From Parietichytrium sp. I65-24A (taxonomy: Eukaryota > Sar > Bigyra > Thraustochytrida > Thraustochytriidae): 64,000 bases of DNA. Position numbers and translations under genes: made by a program. Under the pieces are notes generated by a model. It saw only the letters and a list, made by a program, of their open reading frames with translations. It was not told where the DNA came from and searched no databases. The stretch covers positions 275,896 through 339,895 of the forward strand of contig BLSF01000045.1 in NCBI GenBank assembly GCA_012862575.1. Direction: 5' to 3'. How positions within the stretch are numbered: the stretch's first letter is position 1; the number at the start of each line of letters is the position of its first letter. Shown here piece after piece: positions 1 to 10,400 of the stretch.

Positions 1-933
1 AGCGTGAACGATTTTCTCAAAGGACGAGGGATACTCTACTGCGCTCGACCTCGCCATTTCGAAAGAAGCCAGGCAAAACACTATACCTGCTCCACGATTG
101 TTGTTTCCCCCAAACCCAAAGTCGACGATTGCCGTGCGCAACTCGTCCGCCATCTCTGACATGGTGCCTCCGAGCCAGGCGTCAACATCCACGTGCAACT
201 GAAACTCGCAGTCTTCCCTCGCCCCATTCTTCGCTACGTTCCTCATCACGTTGATGGGGTAGGCGATGGACGAGGCGCTTTTCACCACATGTATGTCAGC
301 CCACTTTAACACGTTTGCGCCTCCCCCTTGAACCCAAATTTGCAGAGCGGAATACTCATCCGCCGAAGAAACAAAAATGGCAGCAGACACTGGGCCACTC
401 CAACGGCCCACCATTTTCTCGAGCCGTGCGAGGCGATTTATTCCAAGCTGGGTGATCAGGCAAATGGGAAACGCCATCTCGCTACGCGCCCTCTGAGATC
501 GTCTCCAATTGTTCTGCACGTCAAACTGATTGCCTTCGCGCGACTGCTGGGAAGGAATCACGTTTGCCGCCTGCACGTGCTCGGTGGTTTCATGAACTTT
601 TTCCAAAACCAAGTCCGAGTGTTTGGGCCCCGAAATCACGTCTTCTTGATGCACCTGATGCCGATTGCCTTTTTGGCTAATAGAAGTCTTTCCCGCCACA
701 TCATCAGTTTGTTCGATAGCAATTTCAGCGATTTCATCGCCATTGCTGAGTCCTCCCTGGTCCAACAGAAACTGGTTGCTCTCATCAAATGAATACGCCT
801 CAAGCTCGGGAGTCGCGTTCCGGCAGCTGACTTCACGGTCAAAATTATATAATACAACCCCAGCGGCGCCAACAAAAAAGCACGCCCAAAACACAAACCG
901 CTGGCACTGAACCTGTCCACAACGAGTCAGCAT
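1..933 (-). CDS. LARGE-like GT49 glycosyltransferase, 5' part
   Basis: Partial gene; the frame is open from the ATG at 933 to the left edge (311 codons, no stop). The N-terminus has a short basic cytosolic tail and one hydrophobic segment at residues about 12-28, followed by a stem rich in E, Q and S, so this is a type II Golgi-style membrane protein. From residue 155 it matches the glycosyltransferase 49 pattern (LARGE, B4GAT1): ITQLGINRLARL, then W178-SGP, then AYPINVMRNVA at 224-234, then HVDVDAWL at 247-254. D249-V-D251 would be the metal-binding DxD. Known family members add xylose or glucuronate to matriglycan-type glycans; the substrate here is unknown. The usual DVDF is DVDA here. The catalytic C-terminus lies outside the window. 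I translated this frame by hand. Family assignment is fairly sure, exact specificity is not. Confidence 0.82.
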   Translation of the reverse strand, partial: MLTRCGQVQCQRFVFWACFFVGAAGVVLYNFDREVSCRNATPELEAYSFDESNQFLLDQGGLSNGDEIAEIAIEQTDDVAGKTSISQKGNRHQVHQEDVISGPKHSDLVLEKVHETTEHVQAANVIPSQQSREGNQFDVQNNWRRSQRARSEMAFPICLITQLGINRLARLEKMVGRWSGPVSAAIFVSSADEYSALQIWVQGGGANVLKWADIHVVKSASSIAYPINVMRNVAKNGAREDCEFQLHVDVDAWLGGTMSEMADELRTAIVDFGFGGNNNRGAGIVFCLASFEMARSSAVEYPSSFEKIVHA

Positions 934-2133
934 CGCCCTCCCGGCACCGCCGCGCCCAGCCAAATCCCAACTTACCTTCCGCCTATGCTTCATTTTGCGG
1001 CGCTTCCCTCATCACTCGCGAGTCCCAGCGTGAGCTCGCTGACTGTGAGCAACCAACTCCCGAAAGCACTCGAGGAAGATACTGAGCACAGCGTCTGAAA
1101 GCGCAAGTAGCTTTACTCCTCTGCCACTTGTAGAAACAAGACCCCTTTTCTTTCTTACTTTTTCTTTCTTTCTTTTTATACACACGTATCACGAGGTCTG
1201 GTCTCCCAACCTTTCCACCCGAACGTTCGGAGGTCCAAAACGCAGAGAGAGAAACGCGTCTTTGCTTGGACTTTACTGTTCAAAACAAGTGATGTTTGCA
1301 AGACGCTCTTGTGAGGCGGGCTGAGCTCTTGCCCAGTTCTCCTATTGAGGGACACTGACTGTGAGTCAGAGTGTTCGCGGGTTCTTCGATCGCTTTGTCA
1401 CGCGTCCTTTCTCTCTCTCTCTCTCTCTCTCTCTGTGTCTATTCTGTATCTCTCTCTATCTCCTCTACCTCTCTCATCCTCTCTCTCTTCTCACACGCCC
1501 TTCTTTCCCTACGCACCACTACCCCGTTTTACCAGCAGTCACTATCGATTCGCTAGAGGGTTCTACATGGATCGCTCGCAGAAAGTTTCTTCGGAATAAT
1601 AAAGATTCGCGAACAATATTGAATTCGTTTGTTCATTGGGCCTCCCGACATTGCCGAAATTGCCGAAATTGTACTACTATCCTTTCCGCTGGATGAAGTG
1701 TAGGCATGACCGTTCAGGAGAGCAAAAGTCACTTGCAATAGTGACGGTGAGTGAGTGAGTGAGTGAGTGAGTGAGCGTGGACAGCGGAGAGCTATGCAAG
1801 CTGAAGAGAAGTGAGTGCGTTTTGCATTGTGACAAACAGTCTGAGAAAGAGTTTGCTTTTGAACTCGTTTGCTTGGCGACTCTCGAATACTTGGTTGACG
1901 GCTGTCACCACTGTGCCACTTTGCCACTGTGCCACTTTGCCGCTGTGCCACTTGCAGCCCAGAAGAGTTACTTGGAGCCTCGCGAAGAAGTGCTCAAGTA
2001 CGCTGCAACTTCGGAGGAGACGGGTATACTCGCTGCACTGACAAGCAGCGCGAAGGTGGTCAGAAAGTCGCCGCGAGCTGGGGTGTCTTTTGGCTTGAAC
2101 GGTGCTACGTGGCTGACTCGGTAAAGTAGCAAG
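934..2133. other. Divergent intergenic region with simple repeats
   Basis: Shared upstream region of the GT49 gene (minus) and the five-exon membrane protein gene (plus). It holds a CTTT-rich tract at about 1144-1177, a CT dinucleotide tract at about 1409-1434, a GTGA tetranucleotide run at about 1747-1776, and about three copies of a 16-bp unit (TTTGCCACTGTGCCAC) at about 1909-1956. No coding frame here is supported; the ORFs present are short, mutually overlapping and low in complexity. Confidence 0.6.
1747..1956. repeat. Microsatellite and short minisatellite
   Basis: A run of about seven GTGA units (1747-1776) is followed, about 130 bp later, by roughly three imperfect copies of a 16-bp unit mixing CACTGTGC and CACTTTGC (1909-1956). 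Both lie in the presumed promoter/5' UTR of the gene that starts at 2134. Confidence 0.75.
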
Positions 2134-2904
2134 ATGGACCTTAGACGGGAACTGGAGGTGTAAGTTGCGCAAAAGCGGGAGATGAGCACACAGGCGTTGA
2201 GCTCACTAAACGATGACGATTTTTTTTTCTCTTAAAAGGTACACATCGGAAGATGCAAGAATAGGGAACATTGGGCCTGCCCTGTTTTTTGTGATTGTGG
2301 TTTGCGTTGCTTCTGTACTGCTTTGCACTGCATCCTCGTAAGTTCTTCAGCTTCTTACACCTCGCAACGGCTGCCTGACTCGCTTTTTTTTTGCATCACT
2401 AATCTCTCGCTTTCTTTCTTTCCTCCATCAAGTTTTATTGACCAGGACAAAACCAGGAACACTCTTCGGTACGGACCCTTCTCCTTGATTTCCAGTTGTT
2501 TTTCTTGATCATCGGTGTGCTCACAAATGTTTTACACTTTTTAGGATTGTTGCGGTCGCTCTTGTTGTTTTACCAGGAGTGTTTTTCCTGTCCGCCACAT
2601 ATGTAAACGACACTGCTCAGATCATTACAAATCGAGTAAGTGCTGTGAGCCAGCAAGAGGAACTAGCATGTGGAAGGGAATTGTGCCTCTGACAATTGTA
2701 AATCGGCCTTTGTGTAATGAAATATTGTCTGATGTTTAGAAAACCGATAGCACACACAAACCTAGAACAGTGTGCTTTGCGATTGCACTTGCTTTCTTCA
2801 TCCTCTCGATCATAAGTCTATTCGTAGGACCCACGTCGCCCTTTCTTATGCATAGGCAAGGAAGGAATGTTCACACCCAAGGAGCAGGGGCTCCGCTCAA
2901 GTAA
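2134..2904 (+). CDS. Five-exon small three-pass membrane protein
   Basis: Reconstructed exons: 2134-2159, 2239-2337, 2433-2468, 2545-2635 and 2740-2904. They join in frame to 139 codons (138 aa plus TAA). Donors are GTAAGT, GTAAGT, GTACGG and GTAAGT; all acceptors end in AG, three of the four after T-rich stretches. Introns are 79, 95, 76 and 104 nt. The protein begins MDLRRELEVYTSEDAR and has hydrophobic segments at about 23-41, 55-72 and 96-114, with a short polar tail ending GAGAPLK. The first two segments, with LPGVFFLSATY closing the second, recall TMEM230/TMEM134 (DUF872), where an LPG-x5-Y pattern ends the second helix; a third segment is not typical, so the family is tentative. An AATAAA lies at 2921-2926, 17 nt after the stop, so its 3' UTR probably overlaps that of the opposing SYS1 gene. 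Confidence 0.75.
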
Positions 2905-2920
2905 ACAAGTGCGAAGCTGT

Positions 2921-2926
2921 AATAAA
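2921..2926 (+). terminator. Poly(A) signal AATAAA
   Basis: An AATAAA hexamer 17 nt past the stop of the five-exon gene, inside the 45-bp gap to the stop of SYS1. Cleavage some 10-30 nt further on would fall close to or inside the SYS1 3' end. Confidence 0.55.
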
Positions 2927-2949
2927 ACTGTGTAGGGTACGGGCGCTGC

Positions 2950-3851
2950 TCAAACCGCAGAGCTGCCTGTTCTCACGCTCAAAAAATCGCTGATTCGGAT
3001 TTCACGAAGCTCCCGTCTCATGCAAAGATATTCTCCTGGGCACGATGTTAGACCAGCCACGAACTGGATTTGTCACATTCCGAATTAGAACTTACCGACA
3101 ACTGCCATAATAATCATGGATGCTATGTTCAGAATCCACCACTCCCAATTGCTTGGAAAGCTCTTCAAAAATCGAGATTTAACACACCCGTTTCTTGGAC
3201 GTCAGTGCTCAATCTATCTTCTTGCACGGTACCAAGCCTAAGCTTACCTCATACATCGTGCACGCCATGAGGTGGAAAAAGTGACTCGTGAAGGCAAAAT
3301 CCAGACATTTCTTTGCGCGCTCAACGACAGCCATGAGGTATACAGCACTAATTCATCATCGATCCAAAAAGCATAAAAACTACTCAGCTGCTGTCCATTC
3401 GCCCACGTGCGATCATCTGCGCACAAACTCACCTAATAATTGCATTCAGAAGAGTGGAGAGAATGATCACCCACCCGGTAGGCGCGCCCGTGTCGACCGC
3501 CGAAGAAGAGAAGAACTACTTGCCCCCACATCGCCACAATCGCCACAATCGCCACAGCCCAAAACCCCGAATGCACAGGCCGTCAGACACTTTATATCCA
3601 CAGAAACCCAACCTTCATCTCTTCGCACTCACCTGTGCCAACGTGAGCGAGCTCCCGAACAGTGAATGGAACACGCTCAGCAGGAGCCCTAACGACACAT
3701 ACGACAAGCACTACGCACGGATTTCTTCGTCAGTCTCGCGCCGCAACTCGATCACTCACACCTCCGCCGCACTTTTTCAACGTACCTGTATGGAGGTGAT
3801 CTGCGCGCAGATGAGCTTCGGATCCCACTCTTGCGCGCCATAGAAAGGCAT
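2950..3851 (-). CDS. SYS1: SYS1 Golgi trafficking membrane protein, six exons
   Basis: Exons on the minus strand: 3851-3786, 3710-3633, 3515-3433, 3347-3248, 3162-3096 and 3035-2950. They join to 160 codons (159 aa plus TGA). Donors are GTACG, GTGAG, GTGAG, GTAAG and GTAAG; acceptors are TAG, TAG, TAG, AAG and CAG; introns are 60-117 nt. The start MPFYGAQEWDPKLICAQI matches the WDPxLIxxQI opening of SYS1. A central ERAKKCLDFAFTSHFFH and a final WWILNIASMIIMAVVGEYL followed by CMRRELREI match the conserved core and C-terminus. SYS1 is a four-pass Golgi protein that recruits ARFRP1 (Arl3 in yeast) and thereby golgins to the trans-Golgi; length agrees with the family (about 150-200 aa). The exon 5 acceptor (GAAG before AGCTTT) is the least canonical junction. 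Family identity is very secure. Confidence 0.93.
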
Positions 3852-4882
3852 CCTTCCTCCTCCTCCTCCTCTCTTCTTGCGCAAAACTTTATACGGTGGC
3901 TCGCTACGACCACTGTACGCTCGCTGTTCTACTCACAATGCGGCTCAACGCCTTCCCTCGCGGACACTCTCTCTTTTCCTCTTTTTCTCTCTTTCTCTCA
4001 CTTTTTATTTCTCGCTCTCTCTCTCTCTTGTGATCGACTGTATGTTCTGAAATGAGAATGTCCAAAATCATGTGTGGGAGGGATGTTCCGTGCTGGCGTA
4101 AGATGACGCAAGTGGTGGAGAGAACAAGGATTGGTTCTCTGTGATCGTGCATGGTGCCGCTAACGCTGTCTACCGGCGTCGCATAGTCTTGCGGTAGTCG
4201 CTCTTATCTCTCCGCGGCTGTCACGGTGGCGGCGGCGTTACGGTTATCTGGAAACGTGTAACGGACACAATTTCTGTTTTGTATTGTAATTGCACACGTT
4301 GGTCATTGATTTTTGTATTTGTTGATCGAGATTGACTGTGAACAAACACCATTCATCGCCATTCAAAAGTACCAATTCGAAAATGTGACGTGCTTCGTTT
4401 CAGCCAATTTTTAAATTAAAAAAGGAGACAAGAAAGCCTGGGAGCCCAAGGCCCCAGCACATAAGTTATGACAAAGTAGACTATACACATATTCACTCAG
4501 AGTTCTCAATCAAAAGGAGGAAGGAACGGAGCATGTTGTGTTGCCAGGTCCACGGTTACGACCTTCTCTCGCTTTCTTTTCCCTTTCTCTCTCCTTTCCA
4601 GACAGGTCAGTCACGGCACTGTACCAGGTACGCTTTCCTTGTTGATTGATTGATTGATTGACTGATTGACTGATTGACTGATTGGCTGATATAGTGGAGC
4701 AGGCGATTGGGTCTCTCGCTCCAACTCTAACGTTCTGCTCTGCGCTGTTCTGTTCAGCTCTTCTCTTCGTTCACCCACCTTTCTTTCATCCTTGCGTCCA
4801 CGGCGTCGTTGTCGTTGAAGTCGAAGTTCAAGTTGGGGCAAGTGCGCAGTCCGCAGCGCGCTGGTGACCAGGCAAAGCGGAT
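3852..4882. other. Divergent intergenic region, CT-rich tracts
   Basis: Upstream region of SYS1 (minus) and the NHL protein gene (plus). CT-rich runs occur at about 3965-4030 and 4558-4600, and an imperfect TTGA/CTGA tetranucleotide array at about 4638-4689. No coding frame is supported. Confidence 0.55.
4638..4689. repeat. GATT/GACT tetranucleotide array
   Basis: Four or so perfect GATT units followed by alternating GACT-GATT units, about 200 bp upstream of the NHL gene ATG. It is a simple sequence tract in a probable 5' UTR or promoter. Confidence 0.7.
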
Positions 4883-7327
4883 ATGTTTGTCCAGAAATGG
4901 GGCCAAGATGAGCGCCCCGCTGCAACGACAGGGTCGTTTGGCGAGATCTTCCGCGTGAGAGGCAACGCTCTGGTGAAGCTGGACGCTGCGGGCAAGGAGA
5001 TAGTTGCGCTGGCTGATGAGAGATTTTGCCTGCCCGTTGCGATCAAGTGCAGGAGGCGGGACGAGTCCTCGGAGCACGTTGTCCTGCTCGACCCTGGGGC
5101 AGAAGCCGTTTTCGCAGTGGTAAGCAAGGGAAAGACGCTGGAGGTGGAGCGAGTTATCGAAGGGGCGTTTGCCAATTGCGCTGATCTGGATCTGCTCGGA
5201 AACTTCATCTACGCCACAGATTTTGTTGAGCACTGCGTGCGCATTGTACCGCTGGACGGAAGCTGTCCTGAAGTAAAGGCAGGGCGTCCGGGGGATGGCG
5301 TTCAGGAGCTCATACGGCCGTGGGGCATTGCCGCAGACGCAGAACGAAATGAACTGGTCATATCTGATAGCGGAAATCATCGTATTCAAACAATGGACCC
5401 CAAAGGACACTTCATTCGGTCGTGGGGATCCCAAGGCTCCGGTCGCGGCGAGTTTCAATCGCCAAAGGGCGTAGCCATCAATTCCTCTCTTGGCGTTCTA
5501 GCTATTGCCGATTCAGAAAACAATCGAATTCAGGGATTTGATCTGGTAATGATGGGTCGCTTGGTTTGGGAGATTGAAGAAGACTTGGAGCAACCGTATG
5601 GGGTTGCCTTCGACAAAGATGACGATGTTCTCATCATCGATTCGAACGGTGCACAATGGTTTGCCCCACCAAATTCCGACGACGAAGACGAAGAAGATTC
5701 CGATGAAACGGACGGGGAAGGCGAAGAACAGAATTATGAGAATATCTACCGCGGCTCCAGCAATCAAAGCCTCCAAGAAGCAGAGAACGAAGACGATGAT
5801 GATGCTGACGAGGAGGAGGAGGAGGATGACGACGAGGAGGACGAGGACCATATGGATGGGGATGGAGATGGAGATGGAGATGGAGATGGAGATGGAGATG
5901 GAGATGGAGATGGAGAGAACGAAGAGGAGGACGAACTGTCCGACTCAGACGGGGCAAATCAAGAAAAGGAGGAGGCACGCGCTTTCAGAAACCTACCTCG
6001 TCATAGCGCTGGAGAGTCGGAGAAAAGCGCTGACGAATATGATGACTCAGAGCATCAATTTGATTCCGATGATTCGGACGCAGCGCCGGTGGAAAGAAAT
6101 ATCGTTCAAAACGCAGATCTCTACGAGGGCTTTGAGGAAGGAAAGAGTTTGGAACGAAATGAGCTCCAGGATTTCATATCTTCTGCTCTATCTCCAACGC
6201 CGAGTAAACCTCAACGCGCTTGGCCAGAAGTCCCTAACGGCGATCTAGATGGTTTCGGGGACCAAACACACGAAGGATTGCACGACTCCGGAAATGAGAA
6301 TTGTCATGGAAACATAGCAAACAAAGCTAAAAGCCGGAGTGTCAAAGGGAAACAGCCAGGTCGCCGTGTTCGTCAACAATATCTTAAAGAACTCCTCGAA
6401 GCTCGAAATCAGCACGTGGATGTCTCAAAACGTGTGGATACTCTTCGTCGAGAAAAAGAGCGCTTGGCCAAAATCAGAGAGAAGCAACAAGCTCAGATTG
6501 AATCACAGCCGAACGTGCACGGCGACAATCTTGACGTAGTCAGCATCGCCCTAAGGCTGGAAGAGTCAACATCTAATCAAGGACAATTTTTGCTTGATTC
6601 AACCCGCAAGATCGAGGAATGTACGGATCCTCTTCAACTGGAGGAGCAAATACTAGAGTACCAGATTCTGCGACGTGACTTGAAAAAGTCAATCCCGACA
6701 CTAGAAGCCAACGCAGTGGCAGCGGAAAAAGCGGCCAGGGAGAAAGATGTTAGAGTTTATAGCGCAGAAAATAAGCTCAGCAAGCAGGATCCTCTTCTTC
6801 GAAACTCGGCAGAGGTCGCGAGGTCAGAACTTGAAGCGCTCATGCAGCAGGGTGCTTCGCTCGAGCTTAACCTGGAGAAAAAAAAGCTGCTGGCTGAAAA
6901 GGCAATTCTTAGTCTGGAAACAGAAAAGGTGCAGGCTGAGAAGGCTTTGAGGAAGCTAAAAAATCAGATGGCGGACGTCAAGCTACACAATAACTCCTTA
7001 GAAGAGATGTTGCACGGGCTATCAGTGCGAAAACAAACGGCTCAGGCAAAGCTTCAAAGAGCTTTCAAAGCTTTTGATACAAGTGGTGGATTCGAGTCGT
7101 TTGCGCAATCCATTTTCCGTGAATTTTCGGACCGGGAGATGAGCTTTGACGCTAATTGCGCGCGCAAAGCCCTTCAGGAGCTTGCGCATGCTGAACCAAA
7201 AGCTTACATTTCTGCAAGTAGGTTGTTAGTAAGTGACGTTGAACAATACATGGCGCTAAATTCCATTGATGAGTTCGAGCAGAATTCATTTCGAAAGGCT
7301 TTCGACGATCTGCTACTTTCAAAATAG
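4883..7327 (+). CDS. NHL-repeat protein with acidic linker and coiled coil
   Basis: Single-exon 814-aa protein with no signal peptide or membrane segment. Residues about 95-265 form an incomplete NHL beta-propeller: RPWGIAADAERNELVISDSG then NHRIQTMD, SPKGVAINSS..IADSENNRIQGFD, and a third blade PYGVAFDKDDDVLIIDSNG. NHL repeats usually bind protein or RNA. Residues about 268-420 are strongly acidic and include a Asp-Gly run (about 325-345) encoded by a GATGGA hexanucleotide repeat. From about 490 to 735 the chain is charged and heptad-like, a probable coiled coil; the last 80 residues look globular. AATAAA lies at 7363-7368. It is convergent with the coiled-coil gene at 7450-14007. There is no RING or B-box, so it is not TRIM-like. 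The biological role is unknown. Confidence 0.85.
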   Translation: MFVQKWGQDERPAATTGSFGEIFRVRGNALVKLDAAGKEIVALADERFCLPVAIKCRRRDESSEHVVLLDPGAEAVFAVVSKGKTLEVERVIEGAFANCADLDLLGNFIYATDFVEHCVRIVPLDGSCPEVKAGRPGDGVQELIRPWGIAADAERNELVISDSGNHRIQTMDPKGHFIRSWGSQGSGRGEFQSPKGVAINSSLGVLAIADSENNRIQGFDLVMMGRLVWEIEEDLEQPYGVAFDKDDDVLIIDSNGAQWFAPPNSDDEDEEDSDETDGEGEEQNYENIYRGSSNQSLQEAENEDDDDADEEEEEDDDEEDEDHMDGDGDGDGDGDGDGDGDGDGENEEEDELSDSDGANQEKEEARAFRNLPRHSAGESEKSADEYDDSEHQFDSDDSDAAPVERNIVQNADLYEGFEEGKSLERNELQDFISSALSPTPSKPQRAWPEVPNGDLDGFGDQTHEGLHDSGNENCHGNIANKAKSRSVKGKQPGRRVRQQYLKELLEARNQHVDVSKRVDTLRREKERLAKIREKQQAQIESQPNVHGDNLDVVSIALRLEESTSNQGQFLLDSTRKIEECTDPLQLEEQILEYQILRRDLKKSIPTLEANAVAAEKAAREKDVRVYSAENKLSKQDPLLRNSAEVARSELEALMQQGASLELNLEKKKLLAEKAILSLETEKVQAEKALRKLKNQMADVKLHNNSLEEMLHGLSVRKQTAQAKLQRAFKAFDTSGGFESFAQSIFREFSDREMSFDANCARKALQELAHAEPKAYISASRLLVSDVEQYMALNSIDEFEQNSFRKAFDDLLLSK
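5850..5917 (+). repeat. GATGGA hexanucleotide repeat in coding sequence
   Basis: About ten near-perfect tandem GATGGA units encode alternating Asp-Gly in the acidic linker of the NHL protein. Because the unit is 6 bp, length changes keep the frame, so the tract could vary in length between strains. Confidence 0.9.
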
Positions 7328-7362
7328 CGCCTTCTGTGTATGAATATATGTTTTAAGCAGAA

Positions 7363-7368
7363 AATAAA
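7363..7368 (+). terminator. Poly(A) signal AATAAA
   Basis: An AATAAA 35 nt after the stop of the NHL protein gene, within the 122-bp gap to the opposing stop codon at 7450. Confidence 0.6.
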
Positions 7369-7449
7369 GTTTACCTTGAAAAGGATTTCTACAAAAATTA
7401 TGTCTACAAGAATTCTTTTGTTCATTCAAAGGCTGCAAGATCGCGAAAT

Positions 7450-10400
7450 TTAGGCCACGCTGGCAAGGGCCGCCTCTGCCTCGTCCTGAGCGGAATGCAT
7501 CTTTGCCGCCCAGCGCTGTTGCCACCAGAGTAGCTGCTTCTCGTACTGCAGGACTCGGCTTTCCAAATCGAGCTCTTCGTCATCTTTTTCGATATCGACA
7601 ATGGCATTTGTAGCATCATCGCCTGCCCCTGCGCTTGCTTTCGAGGCGTTGGCCTGCTTCCTCCGATGCCCAACCTTTCGCTCTAACTCTTCGATGCTCT
7701 TCTCCATTTTGTCGCGCTCATCTCTAATCTGTTGAATTCTACCTTTGTGTGCTAACGAGGCTGAGTCCAAAGTCATCTTGTTAAGTTGCTTCCACTCCTC
7801 TTTGAGCTCGGCATTCTCCTTCCTCATCGCGCTTGCACGCTGCAACAACAACGGACCTCGATCATCAGCCTCTAATTTGGCTTGCTTGTTTTTCATCTCG
7901 GACTTGAGATAAGAAATTGCTTCCACAACTTTTTCGTGTTGAGCCCTCACCATTTTGAGCTTTCCAGCACTAGAGTCTGTGCTGGACTCGAACGTCTCGA
8001 GAGAGCCCAAGTCGTCTATCTGCTTTAAGAGCTTTTCACATTTTCTTGCCGTACTTGAGCCCAGCTCTTCCAATTCCAGCATTTTTTTGAAGGACTTCAT
8101 GTTTTCAGGCAAAATACTGTCAATCGAAACGGAGAACCCTTCTTCAATAGATTCCAGCTCACGCAATTCCATTGCCAACTCCTCATTTTCGATTTCGAGA
8201 TTGGCTATTGCCAGTGCAGTGTTGTAGATCTTCTCTTTCAGCTCAGAAATTGTCTTCAACTGCTCCTTGTCCTCGCTGTTAATGAGCTCCAATACCTTCT
8301 TAGCGTCGTTTTGCTGTGTTGAAATCTCGCTGACGCGCTCTTCTGCTTCAGCCAAGACACTTTCAACGTCTAAGCGCTTGTCGTTGAGAACCTTGACGTG
8401 AGTGCGCAACTCGCGAATTTTTTCTAGTCTCATCATCAATCCCCAATCCCCAGATTTACTATTGTTAGTAAGACTGTCCGCACGATCGCTTATTGAATCC
8501 CTCCCTTCCAAATCGTCGAGTCTCGGGATAGATTTGCTACTTTGCGCAATCGTGTCCTGAAAGTGCACTAGAAATCCGGCTCGAGCGCCAAAACATCCAC
8601 GGAACCCGGAAAACAAATCTTTTTTGGACGCACTGCTGTCTTCCCCGGTCAACCGAGGCCCAAAAAAATGGTTGTCTGCAGCCTTCGCACTTTCTTCCGG
8701 GGACTCCTGAAGGCCTGAGGTGGCGACACCCTCTTTGCGAGATTGGTGGAGCACACCTTTTTGCGCCACACTCCTGCACTCGGCGAAAGTCTTAGACAGA
8801 GATGCTTTAATCGCGTCTGCTCGATCTACGGGGTCTTCAGCGAGTAAACTTCCAGCGATGATAGCGCTAAGCACCGCGGGAACTGGTGCAGCCTGTGCAG
8901 TCAATTTCCCTGCAGGTTTGGTCGTCTTGATTTCTTGGACCTCATCCGCATTCGGAAAATGTTGAGCCTTTTCCTCTGTGTTTTTATGGCTTTCAGCGAT
9001 CACTTCATTCGCTGCCACCTCTGGTTTGTGGGAAGATTCTTGGGTGGACTCCGAGCTGGCGATTTGTTCTGGCTTAAAATTCGTCTCTGTACCACTCACT
9101 TCCCCGGGACTTTGGATGTCACCCAAGGCGCCTTTGTTAGATTCTGTTGAACTTTCTCTCGAAGCATCCCCTGTCACAGTCGAAACGCTGCCTTCATCTT
9201 GCGCCAGGTCATCGGCTCGCATTTCGGGTGATTCCTCCACAGGCTTCACCACGTTGCTCGAATCATGGCCGGGAGCACTTGCGCTTGACGTGGGTGGCAA
9301 AGTTTCCGGCTGAATTGGAAGGCTCTCAGATACGCCGTGATTTTCATTTGCAAGATCATGAGACGGCGAAGCTCCGTCTGCTATTTTTGCCCCTTCGCCA
9401 ATCACAGCGGACGAATCCTTTCGACTTAGCGGCTCTTGCGCTGGCTGAGTGACATCTAGAACAGGGACGGATCTTCCAGGACGAGAGATGGCAATATCGG
9501 CTATCCGGGCCAACGTTAACGCTTGGATGGCGTATTGATTCAGATTTGTGTAAACGGTGGATAGTCGCTCTGCATGCGACTCGCACTCTTTCTCGCTCTT
9601 TGCGTTCTCGACACTCGAGCCGACCTCTTCCAAAATTGTTAGCATCATTGCGAGGCTACTATTTAGCCCTTCACGCAAGTGCAAGGAGCATCTCTCATAT
9701 TCTTTTTGTTGCAGAATAGAAACGAATAGATTCTCGATCGATTGAGATTTGAGCAGATTGAAGACGTGAAGCGTTTTCTCGCGCATGTTTTCGATCTGCT
9801 GTAGCCCCACTTTTAAAAAAGCTGAATCGCGAACCACCAGCGCCTTGCTAAGCTCCAAACGTCGAACCTCCATGTGCGCCGCGTTTTCGTCTGCAGCAGC
9901 CGCACCACCAAGGCCTTCTACAACGGCGCGTAGACAAGCAACCTGCTCCTCGAGGCCTTCCTTCAGGCTGGTGTAATTCTGGAGTTGCCCTCTTGTATCC
10001 GCCAGGAGTTCAGTGACAAGCAGCTTCTCCTCCTTCAAGCTCTCAATTCGAGCCTGAGACTCGCAAGAATCGATAGCGTAAGCGAGTAAATTTTCTAGCT
10101 TCTCGCCCCTAACAACTAGTTCGTCAATTTCCTTGCGAGTTTGAGAGACATTACCCGCAACTAGCTCAAGACGAGAATTGGCCTCTTCAAGTTCCTGTTC
10201 TGGACCTCTGGACATTTGCTCCATCAACGTCTCAACCTGCTGTTTGGCTTCGTTTGCGATCATACGCAGCACCTGTATCCTCTCTTCGCGCACGATGTCG
10301 TCCTTGTTGGGAGCATCCAGACCAAGTATTGATGCATCTGCGACAAAAGGGCAAACACGGCAGAGTGATTCGGTTGTGCCTTGGTCACCGATTGCGCGTG

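Noticed and set aside
1345-1951. Several 60-130 codon frames around the CT tract
   Set aside because: They translate microsatellites (Ser-Leu runs) on both strands and show no conserved content.
5574-6248. 224-codon plus frame within the NHL gene
   Set aside because: A shifted frame through the acidic repeat region, giving Met-Glu and Arg-Thr runs; the main frame has the NHL and coiled-coil content.
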